DNA of 64,000 nt from Cavia porcellus (GCF_034190915.1 NW_026947507.1:28758001-28822000), one strand, 5' to 3'; counted from the stretch's first letter, positions 1 through 12,806 are shown. Notes: generated by a model from the letters alone, not told the origin. Program-made: numbers and translations.

Positions 1-2930
1 AGTTCAGTTCATAAGTGACTATTAGGGAACCATATTCAGTGACCATTGCTGCCTATGTTAGGCATAAGACACACAAAAGGCTTCCACATCTCATTAAGTG
101 TGGAAATTCATGTCTACTGGTGATTAGTGAGTCAAAAAGTATAGAATAAAGTAAAAGACAGTGTAAATGTGCAGAGCCAGGCTTGCTGATACAACCATGG
201 GCATATTCTGCTACACTTTGTTGGGTGTAAAGGCAAACCGATTACAAGCATTCTTCTTTGGAAAATGTTGTTCTACACAAGAATGGACTCTGATTAATCA
301 CTTGCTTGCAGAGTTCAGCCATCTGGGGGACAGGTTTGGAGCAAGAGATAAATGCTTAGGATATAGTTGGAAGTACCACAAGCTGTGGTCAAAATTTCAA
401 GTTTTAATGTTTCAGAAGTACAATAGAGATTTTTATGAAAATGCAAAAAAGTATTAAAAGCAGTGACTATCTAAGGGAAGATAAGGGAGATTAATCACAT
501 TATATATAAGAATATTTTAAAAATTATGTCCATTTTGAAGTTTGAGGTAACACATTCAATTAAGTCACTTATGCACACTAACACGTTAATGCAAATGTGT
601 GCTGCTCTCCCTCCTTTTACATTAAGAAAACATAGAGAGGAAGCACTATTTTGCATAATACTTTTTCTTATTTCTCATTGTTGCAATGTTTGAATGTTTT
701 ACTGTGAGTTCACCTGAGAGCATGTACCCTAAAATTGCTTATAGTTTTATATTATTTATATTATATTATTTTATAATTAATAATTAATAAACAATTATAA
801 ACAAAAATAAAACTATTTTATAATCAAGAAACAATAAACAAAATTAATAAGCAAAAATATGAAAATATTAAAATCTCATATTTGAATAGTAGTCAATCTC
901 CAGTGTGTCTACTCAATATACTCAATAATGTATCCTGTGATTTTCTGCAGTACAGCCTATAATTATCTCCTCTGATTTTGCTGCCTCACATATCATAAGT
1001 TTACTTAGATCTATCTATTCAAAAAGTGTAATTGTTGGGATTTTCCAGGAACAAATAATGAGCACATACTCTTACATTTTTATTTAACTTACATTAAGTA
1101 GTTAAAAAAAAAAAGAGGAGAGAGACAGGGAAAGGGGAAAAAAATATATATATATATACATATTCACCCATAAGATAGTTTAGATAGTTATACAGCTGGT
1201 TTCTCTTAGTTCACTGAAAAGTTTATGCTAATATTGGTTGGACACTATATCATGCCTAAATCTTGTACTATGAACAACTACTCAGAAGACAAGTAGACAC
1301 AATGAATTAATTATTGTAACTTTTCTACTAAACTGTTTTGAAACTCTTGTTTCACTGTTATTTTAACCTTTTTCTCTTTAAAATAATAAACAATAAATTA
1401 TAACAGCATGAAACAGCACAAGTAGGAATTTGATGTAGTAGAATGCCATACACAAAACGTCCTCTCCCTCCCTCTCTGTCTACATGCACACACACGTACA
1501 CACACGGACATGACCACTTGTACACTGATCAGTGATGATATATTAATAGCTGGTTTTCTATGAATGGTGGAATCATAGGAAACGTGAAAAGTTTTTTCTT
1601 GTGCTTTGTAGTAAATTCAGTGTTTTACCACATATAAATACATTTTAAAAGATTACTCAATGAAAAATGGTATTTTTTAACCATGTAACAGTACTGAGAT
1701 AGCCCACCTTAATTTTTTTTTATTCTCTAGAATTTCATTCCTTGAAGTTTGGAGGAGAACACTAAGTAGAAAGCTATTTCCTAAGAACTATCATAAGAGA
1801 AGTATGTTCAGCAAAATTATTGCTATTTCACATAATCCTAAAAGCAAAAGAAAAGGAATTTTTCTTGGCACTTCATCATCAGAAGTTTAAATTAAATTCT
1901 TTTTCTGTCTCTGTTTTCATGTCTGTTTCATTTCTATGCAGCTTTGAAAAGGATCACTTTTGTGTGAATTTCTCCTCTCTATAGGAATGTGAAGAAAAAA
2001 GAAAAGCTGGCAAATTTGCCAACAAAATTTCTGGTTTTGGGTCCTTTTGTTGTTTATGATTGTTCAGCCCATCTAATATTTTTGTTCCTCTTATGCTGAA
2101 AGTGTTTGCTTACCACTTATTGCCTTCGCCACCAAGGAACAGATTGTCCTGTCTTTCAGGCTCTCTCTGTCCCATTGTGAGGAGGCAAGGGCTTGCTATC
2201 ACAGATAATAGCACCAGCAGGAAAGTGGTTTTCATCCTTGCCAACCTGTTTGGGATTCTAAGGTAAAGAAAATGAGGGCTTGCTTGTTGCAACACTTTAT
2301 ATCTTTTGTTTCCCTTGCTTGAAACTAAAGTTCTATAAATGGAAACTTAGTAAAAGGATTTAGCTTTTCTTTTCTATTGAAAAGAAAAATGTGTGCCTTT
2401 AAAATTGCAACTTCTGTAGATGGTGAATGTGTCAAAATAATATATGCTCACATCAGAGGATGTGTGCAACCAAAAGCACATGTATGTGAACACATATAAA
2501 CACACATGTCCAAACATTACAGCAAAAATCTCATAATGAATTCATTTTGGATGTCATTTTCAAGTTCCATTCCAGGAGAACTGTTTGTAAGTCAGATTTC
2601 TTCATAAGCCAACAAAGTGAGACTGATGTACACAGAACACCATGAAAGTTCAAAATGCATATGTTTGAAGTCTGGAACTTGCTGTGGAGTAATCACATAG
2701 AACAATAGTAACTGTTGTGGAAGTAACAATTCAACCAAAAGACTCAGAAAATAAAAATAAAACAAAGTGGCTTTTCTTTTTAATTTTTAAAAATTTAATT
2801 AGTATACGTTTGCTGTCCATGACTGCATTCACTGTGGGGAGTAGGAACATCAGCATGACACACCTGATTTCTTTGTTTTCATCCCCTTTTCCATTCCTCC
2901 CTCTCCCTGCCTCAGTGCCTTGGTACACTC
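1..2930. other. AT-rich sequence with no recognised gene or repeat
   Basis: I see no recognisable gene, RNA gene or well-preserved transposable element here. The sequence is AT-rich with simple tracts, notably a short (TA)n at about 1144-1158 and a CA-rich stretch near 1485-1505. Short open frames, such as those at 167-457 and 2717-2986, have no recognisable domain and no splice context that I can support. Confidence 0.6.
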
Positions 2931-2931
2931 C

Positions 2932-3410
2932 TGTGACAGTTAAGGGATGTGTCAACCTGAGTAAGAAATGCCCAACTAAATTGTAACAACATAGTTCTGG
3001 GTGGCCGAGAGGATTTCCGGAAGGCAGAAGACCCACCCGAGGGCAGCTTGCTGCCTGAGTGGTGTGAAGGGAAAACGAGTAAAGAAGACTCCCTTCTCTG
3101 GCTTCAGAGAGGTTCAGTCTTTGTCTTTGCCTTTGACACTGTCTCCTGGCTTTCAGTGCCGGTTTTTCAGCCTTTTAGTGGATACCCTTGAGCCTTTCAT
3201 TGCAGACCCTCCGGCCTCCCAGCACGGACTCGCGGGACAGTAGCCTGAGCTCGAGGCCTCTGAAACCATCACGTCTTTGGTGAACAGGCCTTTTGCACTC
3301 CACCACACCTTACTCTCTGGGTGGCCAATGAGGGCAGTGTAGTAAATTCTTATGCATTGGTGTATTTGCATTCAATCTGTTTTTCTATCGAATAGTAACT
3401 GATACAGTTT
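2932..3410 (+). repeat. Unclassified mammalian interspersed repeat (LTR- or DNA-transposon-like)
   Basis: This is a GC-richer block of about 480 bp in AT-rich surroundings. It opens with TGTGACAGTTAAGGGATGTG, followed by a 'gtcaacctgag' motif, and closes with TAACTGATACAG. The layout resembles a widespread mammalian repeat that begins with a 'tgtgtcaacttgac'-type motif and ends in 'ctaatacag', but I cannot name the family with certainty. No clear target duplication is visible. An antisense relative lies at about 27765-28190. Open frames on both strands inside it are incidental. Confidence 0.5.
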
Positions 3411-3581
3411 CCTTATGTGAAAGGTCTCTCTACCTGTTTCTTATTTTTTATTTTGATCTATAATTCATGTATATTTTGAATGTCTCATACAAGAGAAACC
3501 ATTCAATATTTAAGCTTGTGTGTCAGGTTTATTTAGCTTAATAAAAGCTGCCTTTAGAAAAAGACAAAAAAAGGGGGGGGG

Positions 3582-3706
3582 TACCTGGGGATTTAGCTCA
3601 GCGGCATAAGCGCCTGCTTTGCAAGCAGGCAGGCAGTCGTGAGTTCGATCCCCGGTACCGATAAAAAAGAAAAAAAAAAAAAAAAAAAAAAAAAAAAGAA
3701 AAAGAA
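3582..3706 (+). mobile_element. ID-type SINE (tRNA-Ala-derived), young copy
   Basis: The body runs from a G-rich leader into GGGGATTTAGCTCAGCGGC (RNA polymerase III A box region), an anticodon-arm-like CTGCTTTGCAAGCAGG, and the B-box segment GTGAGTTCGATCCCC. It ends in GGTACCGATAAAAAAG and a long poly-A tail. A 4-bp GGCA duplication follows the anticodon arm. The preserved boxes and long tail suggest a recent retrotransposition made by L1 machinery. It is not a tRNA gene, because the acceptor stem is missing. Confidence 0.92.
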
Positions 3707-3719
3707 ATATTATGGTCTC

Positions 3720-5254
3720 AAGATGCATACTTTCTGACAAGTGGCTTGCTTATCTTTATTTATGGCAGAATAGTATGCTACTGTATATAAACATCACATT
3801 TTATTAATCTATTCATCTGCTGATGTACATAAAGGCCACTTTAAATAGTTACTATGACTTTTTTTGGTACTTGTTATTAAAGTATTTGATTTTTTAATAA
3901 TAATCATTATTTCCAGAGTAAGATGAAACACACAAAGTTAAAACAAATTTTGTCAAAATTCTTAAAACTCCACATTTATGCACATTATAATTCTCCCAAA
4001 TTAAGTGACATACAGGCTGTTCTCATGTTATTTGGCAGTGAAATTCTTTGAAATTCTCTGTATTTTTGTTTTTTTTTTTCTAAGAAAAACAGTGACTGTC
4101 TTTGTTTAATAATATTGTTCAAGAATTTGTGCATAGTAAACAGTCTTAGAAGATAATGCAACCTCAAATAGAGATCAGGTATTTTTCTGTATTTTTGAAA
4201 GCACTCAATTTTCCTGACCTGTATTCTTCTCCTATAACACAAGTAACTGTATGCTCAGGAGTCAGTTCCATTTTCTAAATTGCCCTCAGAGTAATGGACC
4301 TTAGAAAACAGGCAAAAGAAAATGTCATAGACATTCTGCCTTCATCTGGAACTGTTGAGAATAATAAATCCTTTTTCTCTGATCCAAGAGTCTCATGTCC
4401 ATAGCAACTAAGAAATTGTAACAAGCTGATTTGTAAATTTGCAAGCAGTATAACATTTCAGAACCTTCCTAAATTCTTGGTATCAGTTACATAAAAGTAA
4501 GCAAAATAAAAATTGCAGCAATTTATGTTAATATATTAAATTCACAATAGATAATGTAAATGAAATACATTGAGTATTTATATAGTTGCCTAAAGTTTTT
4601 AAATGTTCAAGAATTTTCCACCTGTTTTACTGTTAGATAAGTATATAATAAGTACATAAAGTTCTTTGTATACATAATAGACAACTGCAATGGAATGCAT
4701 ATTTATGTTCGCCTCAAATTTTAGTGCAGAACAGGGGAACTCTGGAAGAAAGTTAGATCATTGGAGTAAACTGCTAAGAATTACTATCTCTGTTAAAAAA
4801 TTATCCAGTGATCATTTAAAAAGACTTCACTAGGAAGTATCATGTTATGGGAGAACCACTTGTATACAGTCTGTCATTAACTACAACATCACCATGCAGC
4901 ATGCGCTCAATATTGGTCCCTTCCTTTGGTTTCTGGCATAGAGCTCTTAAAACTTTGTCAAAGGAGGGCTAGAAATATAGTTTGAATAATTTTTCATTTC
5001 TGTCCTGGTTTCTGAAATAGTCCCAAAGACACTGACAATTTCCTGTAGTAGATCTTTTATTCTAATGATATGAGATGGATTCTTGGGTGGGGGCTGATGA
5101 TCAGTTGACCAAGGCAAGTCAGAAGCTTCAAAATTTATCACCAATATCAATTTTGCAGAGAGCAAAGATGGGCTGAATATGAAGTGAAGAATCAGTCAAC
5201 CTGTGTGGTGGAGTCACCTTAGAAATCCCTGAACTATGAACTTTAATCCGGGTG
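3720..5254. other. No gene or classified repeat seen
   Basis: AT-rich sequence. Short open frames on the minus strand, such as 3985-4242 and 4947-5165, carry no recognisable domain. Nothing here can be assigned to a known element by eye. Confidence 0.5.
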
Positions 5255-5397
5255 TTTCAGGTTCTAGTAGTACACGTACTACTATTTTAGCTGATTCAAA
5301 TATATGTTGGCTGGATCTTAGAATTATTAAAGTGACTTAGGTCCTATTATTTCTCAACAGAAACAGAATAGCTCTGTTATGAATTAAAATTGCATAT
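5255..5397. repeat. Direct duplication, copy 1
   Basis: A 143-bp segment recurs at 6659-6798 in the same orientation at roughly 80% similarity by eye. Shared blocks include TATGTTGGCTGGATCTTAGA and CAGAAACAGAATAGCTCTGT, the latter followed by TATGAATTAAAAT and a 'gcatatt' end. The family is unknown. It could be the ends of an old element, two insertions of one low-copy repeat, or a local duplication. Confidence 0.75.
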
Positions 5398-6658
5398 TAA
5401 AGGTTGGCCAAGATATCCATATTTCATTTAGGAATAATTATTTTTTGTGTTGCTCTTTGGACTGATCATATGGCATTTCTAATGCATTCACTTAGCTTTT
5501 TTGATTGTGGTCTTTTCTCCACAATCCACACAACCAGTGTCAAATATGGTCTATCTCATTTTAATTGCACAATTAAATTAACCTGGAGATATATGTGCAG
5601 ATTATCAATAGATCCTGTAGATGTACTTGGCCTAGTATTGTTATTACCTGAACCTCTTCCATTCCTTCCTAGCAAACGTATAATAGTACAAAAGATGTCT
5701 GGAAATTATTTATAGCTGTTCTCATAGTAACCACACTTTTCTCCTTGTACAAAAATGACTTTAAGATCCTTTGAAAAAGCTTGTAGCCTTTGCAGCAATG
5801 GACATTTGCCATAGTGTTGCAAGACATTTCTTCCTGATGACATGTCCTTTTGTAAGTGAGTTCTAGGTCTGAACAGGTTAAGATCTAGACTCTAAGTAGT
5901 GGATCACAACACTCCTGGCCTCATGATCACTCATTTTTATTTATTTTTATTGTGAAGATTGCTCAATATCCTTTCTTTCTGTCTTTTTATCTTCTTATCA
6001 TTAATGCTGTGTTTTGTTAAATATCTTCATAGATCTCTCTGGTGAGGTCTCTTAATTCTATTACAAACTTACTAATCATTACTTTAACTGTTTCCAAATA
6101 TAACCAAAAAAATCTGTGACATTTTTGTTTGGGAGCCTATTATTCCCATTGCTGCTACATAGCACAGATGCATAATATTATGCACCCTCACAAACAAAAC
6201 AGCAGCCACCAAACTTCAATGTTGATATCCTTCTCTTCAATGCATTCAGCTCATATTTGATGAGCTAAATGACCTCCAGGCTTGTACAGAGCACAGTGAG
6301 CTAATGTGTTCTCCTTAAATCCAGGACAATATATTTTATATGTATAAACTATACATAGGATACTGTTTTCCAAGTGTAACTGTCCACTACAAGCACATTC
6401 TATTTAAGCAGTACATGTACTTTTGCATGCCGCTGATATGAATCTTTCAATACTTTTTTCATGGGATTTGAATCATTTTTACACCATTTATTGGGGAATC
6501 ATTTCTTTCTTTTATCTTCTTAGAGCAGCTGTAGGCTCTTGTTGACACCAAATTCCAATGTGCATCTCAAGATGCTAAGTCTTATGTTGTAGGAACATGA
6601 CCCCACATGTATTATTTCTCTCTTACAGACTGTTGGGCCTCTGAGTTTTGGTCTGTGT

Positions 6659-6798
6659 GTCTCAGGTTCAGGTACTACACACATTACCATTTGGCTGATT
6701 CAACTGTATGTTGGCTGGATCTTAGAATTATTAGTGGTTTAGGTCCTATTCTTTCTCAGCAGAAACAGAATAGCTCTGTTATGAATTAAAATGCATAT
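6659..6798. repeat. Direct duplication, copy 2
   Basis: This is the second copy of the segment at 5255-5397, in the same orientation and separated by about 1.26 kb of unassigned sequence. Identity is highest from the GGCTGGATCTTAGAATTATT block to the end. The sequences flanking the two copies do not resemble each other, so the match has defined edges. Confidence 0.75.
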
Positions 6799-9700
6799 TT
6801 GTCTGGTGTGCAGGAGACTAAATCAAATGTATGTGTCCTTAGAGCAAAGATCATAAGTTGTTTTGTGAGGCAGAGAAGTTTGGACTTCAATTGTCAGGAT
6901 AGGATGCTGTTGCAGGACACCAAAGACTTTGACCAGGACATTCAAGATTTTTAAGTTCATTAACTCAGATTTTCCTGTAAGAATTTTCTAAGTCTTATCC
7001 CTTTTCATTCAGAGCCCTATCCTTGGCACAATACAGTTTTCAAGTTTGTGATCTTTTATTCTCATGAAAAACGTCATGCCAGTTCCTTAAATTTTTTCAT
7101 CTCTGGTTGTAAGAAATTATTTTCATTCTATAAATTGTCAAAATATTTCACTGATTTTCTATAAGGCATTAACTGCATTCAGCAACTATTTTCTTATTCT
7201 TTATAGTAACTTCTATTCTTTGCTCATAATAATGACTTCTCAAAATCAGACAAATACCTGAGCTATGCCTGTCAGAGCATTTTACCAGTTCAACACTTGG
7301 GTTGTCACACACTTCCCAAAGCAGATTAACGATTTCTCATTGTCAGGATGCTGATCTCACTTTTGAGTATGCATTGACAGAGTACGCTTAGACAGATCTT
7401 TGAATTCTGATTTGTCAGGAAACAAGTTTCACATGAAAACATGTGTGCAGGATTTTAATCTGGATGTGATTTTTGGAATGAATAGCTGTGAGAGAATGAT
7501 AAAAACAGGACTGAAAAGGAGAAAAAGCTTACTTGTGATGTATTTAAATACTGAAGCCTTAGATGTTAGGGGAATTTTCACACTTCTCTTACACGAAGGC
7601 AAGAGATGTGATTTTGAACATCCACAGTGGCAAGTACGGATACAGGCAGACTCTGAGGGGTTGGTTAATTGGAGGGCAGTCCATGTCCCACAGCTGCTGC
7701 CCAATTGTACAAAAGCAAGGTACCCAACAGCTGCACATAAGCACTTGGTTATGTGTAAGACGAACACCATTGCAGCCATGACATGATTTCCTCATTTAAG
7801 AAGTACTTTGGAAAAGAGAAAAAGGTTCAATTTATATTAAAATGATAACCCACACCTAATACATGTATAATGGTTTGTCCACTTAGCAAATATTTCTTGA
7901 GAATAACAATTATTGTACTGCACAATTATGTTAAAATTCACATTTACTGTGGCCATTATAACTATTATGGTTATAATGTACTCTAATTTGAGACAAAATG
8001 GATTTATATATGATATTTAAAATATCCTGCATATACTTCTGAGGTTTCTGTGCTTAATAGTAATGAAAAATTTGAAGACAATTACCATGAGGTTTTCTGT
8101 AATGGTTTTATTAATCATTTTATAGGACTATTTTTATGTATTTCAGAGGTAGTCATTTTATTTAAAAAAGTGTACTCTTCTAATGAAATTTTTGTATCAT
8201 TTTCATTTTTCCATTTTAACTTTTGCATGTGTTCCCTGAACATAATGATCACACTCCTTGTGGAGAGCTGGCACATAGATTTAATACATCCAGTCCCTTC
8301 AGATTCCCTTGCCCTCCTCGCCTCTATCTCTTGCTCTATTCTTTTGCAAAAGATCTATCTCCCTACTTTCTACTGTCGATCTGTCATTTTGTTCTATTGT
8401 TAAAGGGATATTGTCCTTGAAAGTTTCATTCTTAAAAAAAGAAACAATCCATGGGAACATCATTAAACAAAGCTCAGTTTGTTAGTTATTACTTTGAAGA
8501 ATCAAACCTTACAGTGTCAGCAAAGCCTTTCCTTTCTGTTGGACTTGAATACCTGGCTAGATTTGTCTTACACTTAATACAGTGATATGATGTCTTGCAG
8601 AGTCTGATGCAGTTATTATTGCTTTAAAAGAAAGCAATTCTGAGTTCAATCTCAGTGCATCCAATTGTGTTCTTGGTATTTCTTCAAAGATACTAAAGAT
8701 GTACTCTACATTCCTGGCTTTGTAAATTTGAAAGGCTACAGGATGTTTTATGTATATCAATTTATTTAGCTTTCCTGCATAACATCTCAAACTTGAGATG
8801 CTCTAATTTCCCTGTTTTACTTATTCTAGTAAATAATAGAGACAAGAATAAATGATTTTTGCAGTCATTTCTCACAGAATTGTGAATACTTTATCTCTGT
8901 TATTGCCTCTCCTTTGGAGTGATGGGATTATATTTCTAAAACATTGCAGTTGAAGTGATTAAGTCTTCAAAGTGATGTTTTATTAATATAGAAAGCAGAG
9001 AAAAGTGATAGAGATTAGATTGCTATCAAAGACACTGTGCTTTGTCTATAGAATTATTCTTTAATTGGTGGAGGCAGAGTTGGATATATTAAAAGGGATT
9101 ATCCCAGCTGTCTTACAAACTCAGTACTGCAAGTGGTGATACTTAGTGTACAAATCTTTCAAGCACATCAAAATATATGTGAAAAGGAAAATTTCATTAT
9201 GTCCCTTCAAACATCTTTAGTGATCTTCATTATTAGAAAGTGTTCTGGATCAATAAATAGCATTTTGAATCCATGAATTGGCAAGCTGGTCAGTTTGATT
9301 TAGAAGGGAACCAACAGTTTTCTTTTTCCACTTGAAAATGTTCTGTGCTCTTGTCATAGTTGCTTTCTTTAAATGAATACATAATATTTATGATGCTATA
9401 GGGATTTGTAATATCCTCACTGTTTAATTCATTTATTCAATATGTGTGCACTACTTTATTCTCAAATCTAAGGATATTGCAGCAAATAAGGCAAGGTACT
9501 CTGCTTTTTCAGAGTCTCTATGGAAGTAAATGTATAGCATAAAACATCATCATATTTATTAATTTACATGAGTGCTATTATTACTATTTTCTCTACTATA
9601 AACAATGCTATAGTATATAATACCATCTATTTTACATCTATATGTAAGTAAATATCTACAAAATTAATTCTTAATAGCCAAATTTTTGACTTACAAACAT

Positions 9701-10690
9701 TTGAATTTCAAGAAACCAAATTTCCTTCTGTAATTATTATTTGTAAAGTTTTATGTTTACAAATAGTTTATTGGTAGATTCATTTCCCTGCTCATTTTCT
9801 AGTATTGAATATTATCAATTATTTCATTATCATTCAGTCAGGTACATGATAATTTGTATCCCAATAATTTAATTTGCTTTGGATTCTCAATGACTCATCT
9901 TTGGGGTAACATTATTAATTTTATTTACTTTTATGACTGTATTTTGTCCTAATTTGAATTTTTGTTGGATATGTCTTATTGATTTTAAAGCATTCTTTAT
10001 ATATGATAGATGTTTTATGTTGTACATATAGTATTTTGCGCATTGTATTTTACTACATATATACATTAAATGTCCTTATTCACTACTTTTCATATGATTA
10101 TTGTTTTTAACCATAAATATTTAATGAATTTGTGAAATTACATGGCCAATAACTCATTTAGAGTCTAACCTTTATTCAAAGGCTTTCTCTATAATGATGT
10201 TTCAAAATATTATTTATAGGATCAGGTTAAGGTGGAACATTGTATACTTCTCTGTTCCTTATGCTAATTGCAACCAACTTCTCTGGATAAAATATAAAAA
10301 GGAAGCATCACAAAACTTAAAAGTAGTTTAAAATATAAGATATACCTGCCAGGATTTTTACTTATGCAATCTCAATGAAATTCAGAGACATTTTGTCAAA
10401 TGGCATACAAATTATGAAATTTATATGAAATGTGGAAGGTCATAGAAATAGCTAAGATTTGAGAAAAAAGTGTAAAATTAAGGATTTATTCTACTTCTGT
10501 AGTTACATACCCACAGTAATTAAGGTAGTGTGAGATGAACTAAAGGGTAATAACTTCTATGGAGATAAATACTTCAACCTGGTGTGATTTTTTTTTTAAA
10601 CAGAGATTGCAATTAGTCAGGAGGCCTCTGATAACTTCAGAAAAATTATTTTTTCTTCTAATATGTAGATCATTTCTGAAATAAATTTTT
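6799..10690. other. No gene or classified repeat seen
   Basis: AT-rich sequence without a recognisable element. It includes overlapping open frames on both strands around 7400-7790 (128 codons on plus, 116 on minus). Neither has a domain I recognise. The rest is low-complexity AT sequence. Confidence 0.5.
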
Positions 10691-10696
10691 CTACAC
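10691..10696. repeat. Target-site duplication CTACAC (left)
   Basis: The 6-bp sequence CTACAC immediately precedes the LTR start and is repeated exactly at 11080-11085 after the LTR end. Six base pairs is the usual target duplication length for class II (ERVK/IAP-type) proviruses. Confidence 0.92.
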
Positions 10697-10924
10697 TGTT
10701 GGGAGCCTGCCATGTTATTCATGAGAGCATATTCATAAGATGGCACCCGCCTGCCGCCTCCGCTGCTCCCCCGCCCATCGTGTGCCCAAGATGGCACACA
10801 CATCCTGCTTCCTGGTTCTTGCTCGGCTTACTGTCCCCGCCATATATGGTAATGATTGATTGCTTCCTTGTTGCCGCCCAATCGCCTGTCCCCACGTGTA
10901 ATCCCATGATTGGATAACATTAGC

Positions 10925-10930
10925 TATATA
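10925..10930 (+). promoter_or_regulatory. LTR TATA box
   Basis: TATATA within GCTATATAAGCCC lies in the solo LTR about 85 bp upstream of its AATAAA, the expected U3 promoter position. Whether it is active cannot be judged from sequence. Confidence 0.7.
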
Positions 10931-11011
10931 AGCCCAAGTATAGGAAGTGCCCAACGCACAACACGGAAGAAGCCGTCGAGGACGGACATGTATTGAGGTT
11001 GCTGCCCAGTC

Positions 11012-11017
11012 AATAAA
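11012..11017 (+). promoter_or_regulatory. LTR polyadenylation signal
   Basis: AATAAA in AGTCAATAAAGGTGC sits about 68 bp before the LTR 3' end, consistent with an R/U5 boundary signal. Confidence 0.75.
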
Positions 11018-11079
11018 GGTGCTTGCAGAGGCTGAGTGTTCGTGTGCTCCATTCCGCGGGACGGAAGCGGCTCCAGACA

Positions 11080-11085
11080 CTACAC
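11080..11085. repeat. Target-site duplication CTACAC (right)
   Basis: Exact repeat of 10691-10696, directly after the LTR end GACA. Confidence 0.92.
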
Positions 11086-11094
11086 TTGACCTTT

Positions 11095-11565
11095 TTTGTG
11101 ACATATTGTATTAGGTTATCACTGCTATTACAACAAATTACCACAAATGAAGTGGCTGGCTCAAGACAAATTCTGATCTCACAATCCTACAGGTCGAAAG
11201 TCCAAATGGGCTGGGATTGAGGCATCAGTGCTGTCAGTGCAGGACACATGCATTCATTTTAGGACAGAATCTGTTTCTTAGCTTTTTGACTTTTTAGAGA
11301 TGTCAAAGAGATTTTCTTTCTACCACTGTCCTCCAAATTCAAGACAACAATGGTGAATTGAGCCTTTCTTACAAATCAGTTTTTCCTCCCCTCATTTTAA
11401 GAACCTTGTGATAACATTAGGTCCACCTGCATAATTCAGATAGTCACCTTATCTAAACATTAACTTCAATCTTAATCTTCAAAATTGATTCCCATTGGCA
11501 TGAAGGGTAAAACTTTCACAGATGTAAGGAATTGGAATGTGGACATCATCGAAGATAAATTAGTC
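11095..11565 (-). mobile_element. MaLR/MLT1-like LTR remnant, antisense
   Basis: Motifs such as 'tgtattaggttatcactgct', 'acaacaaattaccacaaat', 'ccttgtgataacattaggtc' and 'ggaatgtggacatcatc' follow the order seen in antisense copies of old ERVL-MaLR type LTRs. It is strongly diverged. The IAP-like LTR lies directly before it, so the younger element inserted at or next to its edge. The subfamily is not determinable by eye. Confidence 0.55.
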
Positions 11566-11649
11566 TATCTTCTAAATATTTGAATAAATCCTAATCCTAA
11601 TCAGTGTTTAGGAGCAATGACTGAAAAGTGTTTAGAAAGAAACACAAGA

Positions 11650-11735
11650 GGGTTGGGGATTTAGCTCAGTGGCTCTAGTACTTGCCTGATAAGATCCTCC
11701 ATACAAAAGAAACAAAACAAAAACAAACAACAAAG
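11650..11735 (+). mobile_element. ID-type SINE, degraded copy
   Basis: GGGTTGGGGATTTAGCTCAG followed by a shortened 'cttgcctgataagatcctcc' region lacks most of the B-box part. A tail of A-rich CAAAA repeats follows. It is an older, internally deleted copy of the ID-type SINE. Confidence 0.75.
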
Positions 11736-12039
11736 GTACATTTTAAAATTTCCCTGAAACTTCTCTGAGCAACTTTATAAATTTTAATGCTTTTTGTTTA
11801 TGATTGTTTACACATGTTCTGATCACCTAACTGAAGTAACATTATCATTGCAAACCCTATGAGCGTTGGCTACTGATGATTTTGCATCTCCAGAACAGTT
11901 TCAGTATTTTTTGTTTGTTTGTTTGTTTCAAACACACTGAATTGGGGATGAAGCTCAAATTCTAGAAATATGAAACCTTTACCTAAGCACTGTTTTCTTT
12001 TCCTTTCCTAAAACCTAGATTTAACATATTTTTACAGAG

Positions 12040-12163
12040 GGGGGCGAATTTTGAGGCAAAGTCTCATATGTAGCCCAGGCTGGTCTTCAATTTACAGTAT
12101 CCTTTTGCCTCAGCCTCTTGAATGCTGGGATTACAGCCATGTGACACCCTACTGGGCTTTACA
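12040..12163 (-). mobile_element. B1-type SINE (7SL-derived), antisense
   Basis: The plus strand reads 'gtctcatatgtagcccaggc', 'tggtcttcaa', 'tgcctcagcctcttgaatgc', 'tgggattacag'. This is the reverse complement of a B1/Alu-like 7SL RNA-derived monomer. The copy is diverged, and the T/G-rich side to the left corresponds to its 3' tail. Confidence 0.85.
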
Positions 12164-12806
12164 TTTAAGCTACTGTATTGAAATTAACAAACCATTGATC
12201 TCATAGTTTCACAATGGATGGATTAAAGAAAAAACTTTGGGCATTAATTCTTCCTTTAAATAAATTCTATGCCATAATTATGATACTGGTGTTCAAGAAA
12301 TCTCTTCCTAAATTATTTTTATACACATTATTTTATTTATATGTATTTGAAGCTCATTTACTCTTATAGTTCATCTTGTACAAATGTACAGTTGCATATT
12401 AGTGAAGGAACACTTTTCCAAGGCCCCTATTATGTCTTTCCTGAGAGAAAGGTGGTTGCCCAAAGACCTAGAGGATTTCTTCAAGTATAATACTTCTCAG
12501 TACTCAGAGAAAATCGCCTGTGTTGTCATGGCAATATTTCTGAATTTCCTCTCATATATGAAAGAATACAAGCTGTTATTGAACATCACGCAGTAGATAT
12601 TGAAGGTATGAAAAATTAAAAACCTTAATGTGAAAAAAATGAAAAAAGTAGCATTTATTATAAAAACAAATCTGCAATACTATATAACTTTGGGAAAAAC
12701 CAGTTAGTGCAGATTAATGTTTCCAATGGATAAATAGTAGCATATTCAGATTTCTAACAAGAGACCCAAAATGTTGAAGTTGATATATATTACTCAAGTA
12801 TAAACT

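Larger units (their letters stand above)
10697..11079 (+). mobile_element. Solo LTR, IAP/ERVK-like (class II)
   Basis: This 383-bp LTR begins TGTTGGGAGCC and ends GGCTCCAGACA, an imperfect 11-bp terminal inverted repeat with TG...CA ends. It is flanked by the perfect 6-bp duplication CTACAC. The start matches the IAP-type LTR style. Inside are a TATA box (TATATA at about 10925-10930) and a polyadenylation signal AATAAA at 11012-11017, placing U3, R and U5 in plus orientation. No internal retroviral sequence follows, so this is a solo LTR left by recombination between two LTRs. It is GC-rich compared with its surroundings, and the intact ends suggest it is fairly young. Confidence 0.93.

Noticed and set aside
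3510..3740. Minus-strand frame with a long phenylalanine run
   Set aside because: It is the reverse complement of a SINE body and its poly-A tail.
7400..7786. 128-codon open frame on plus, with overlapping 116-codon frame on minus
   Set aside because: Neither translation has a recognisable domain, composition bias or splice context. Overlapping frames on both strands are expected by chance over 64 kb.
10733..11104. 123-codon minus-strand frame in GC-rich sequence
   Set aside because: It is antisense to the IAP-like solo LTR and crosses its end; no domain is present.
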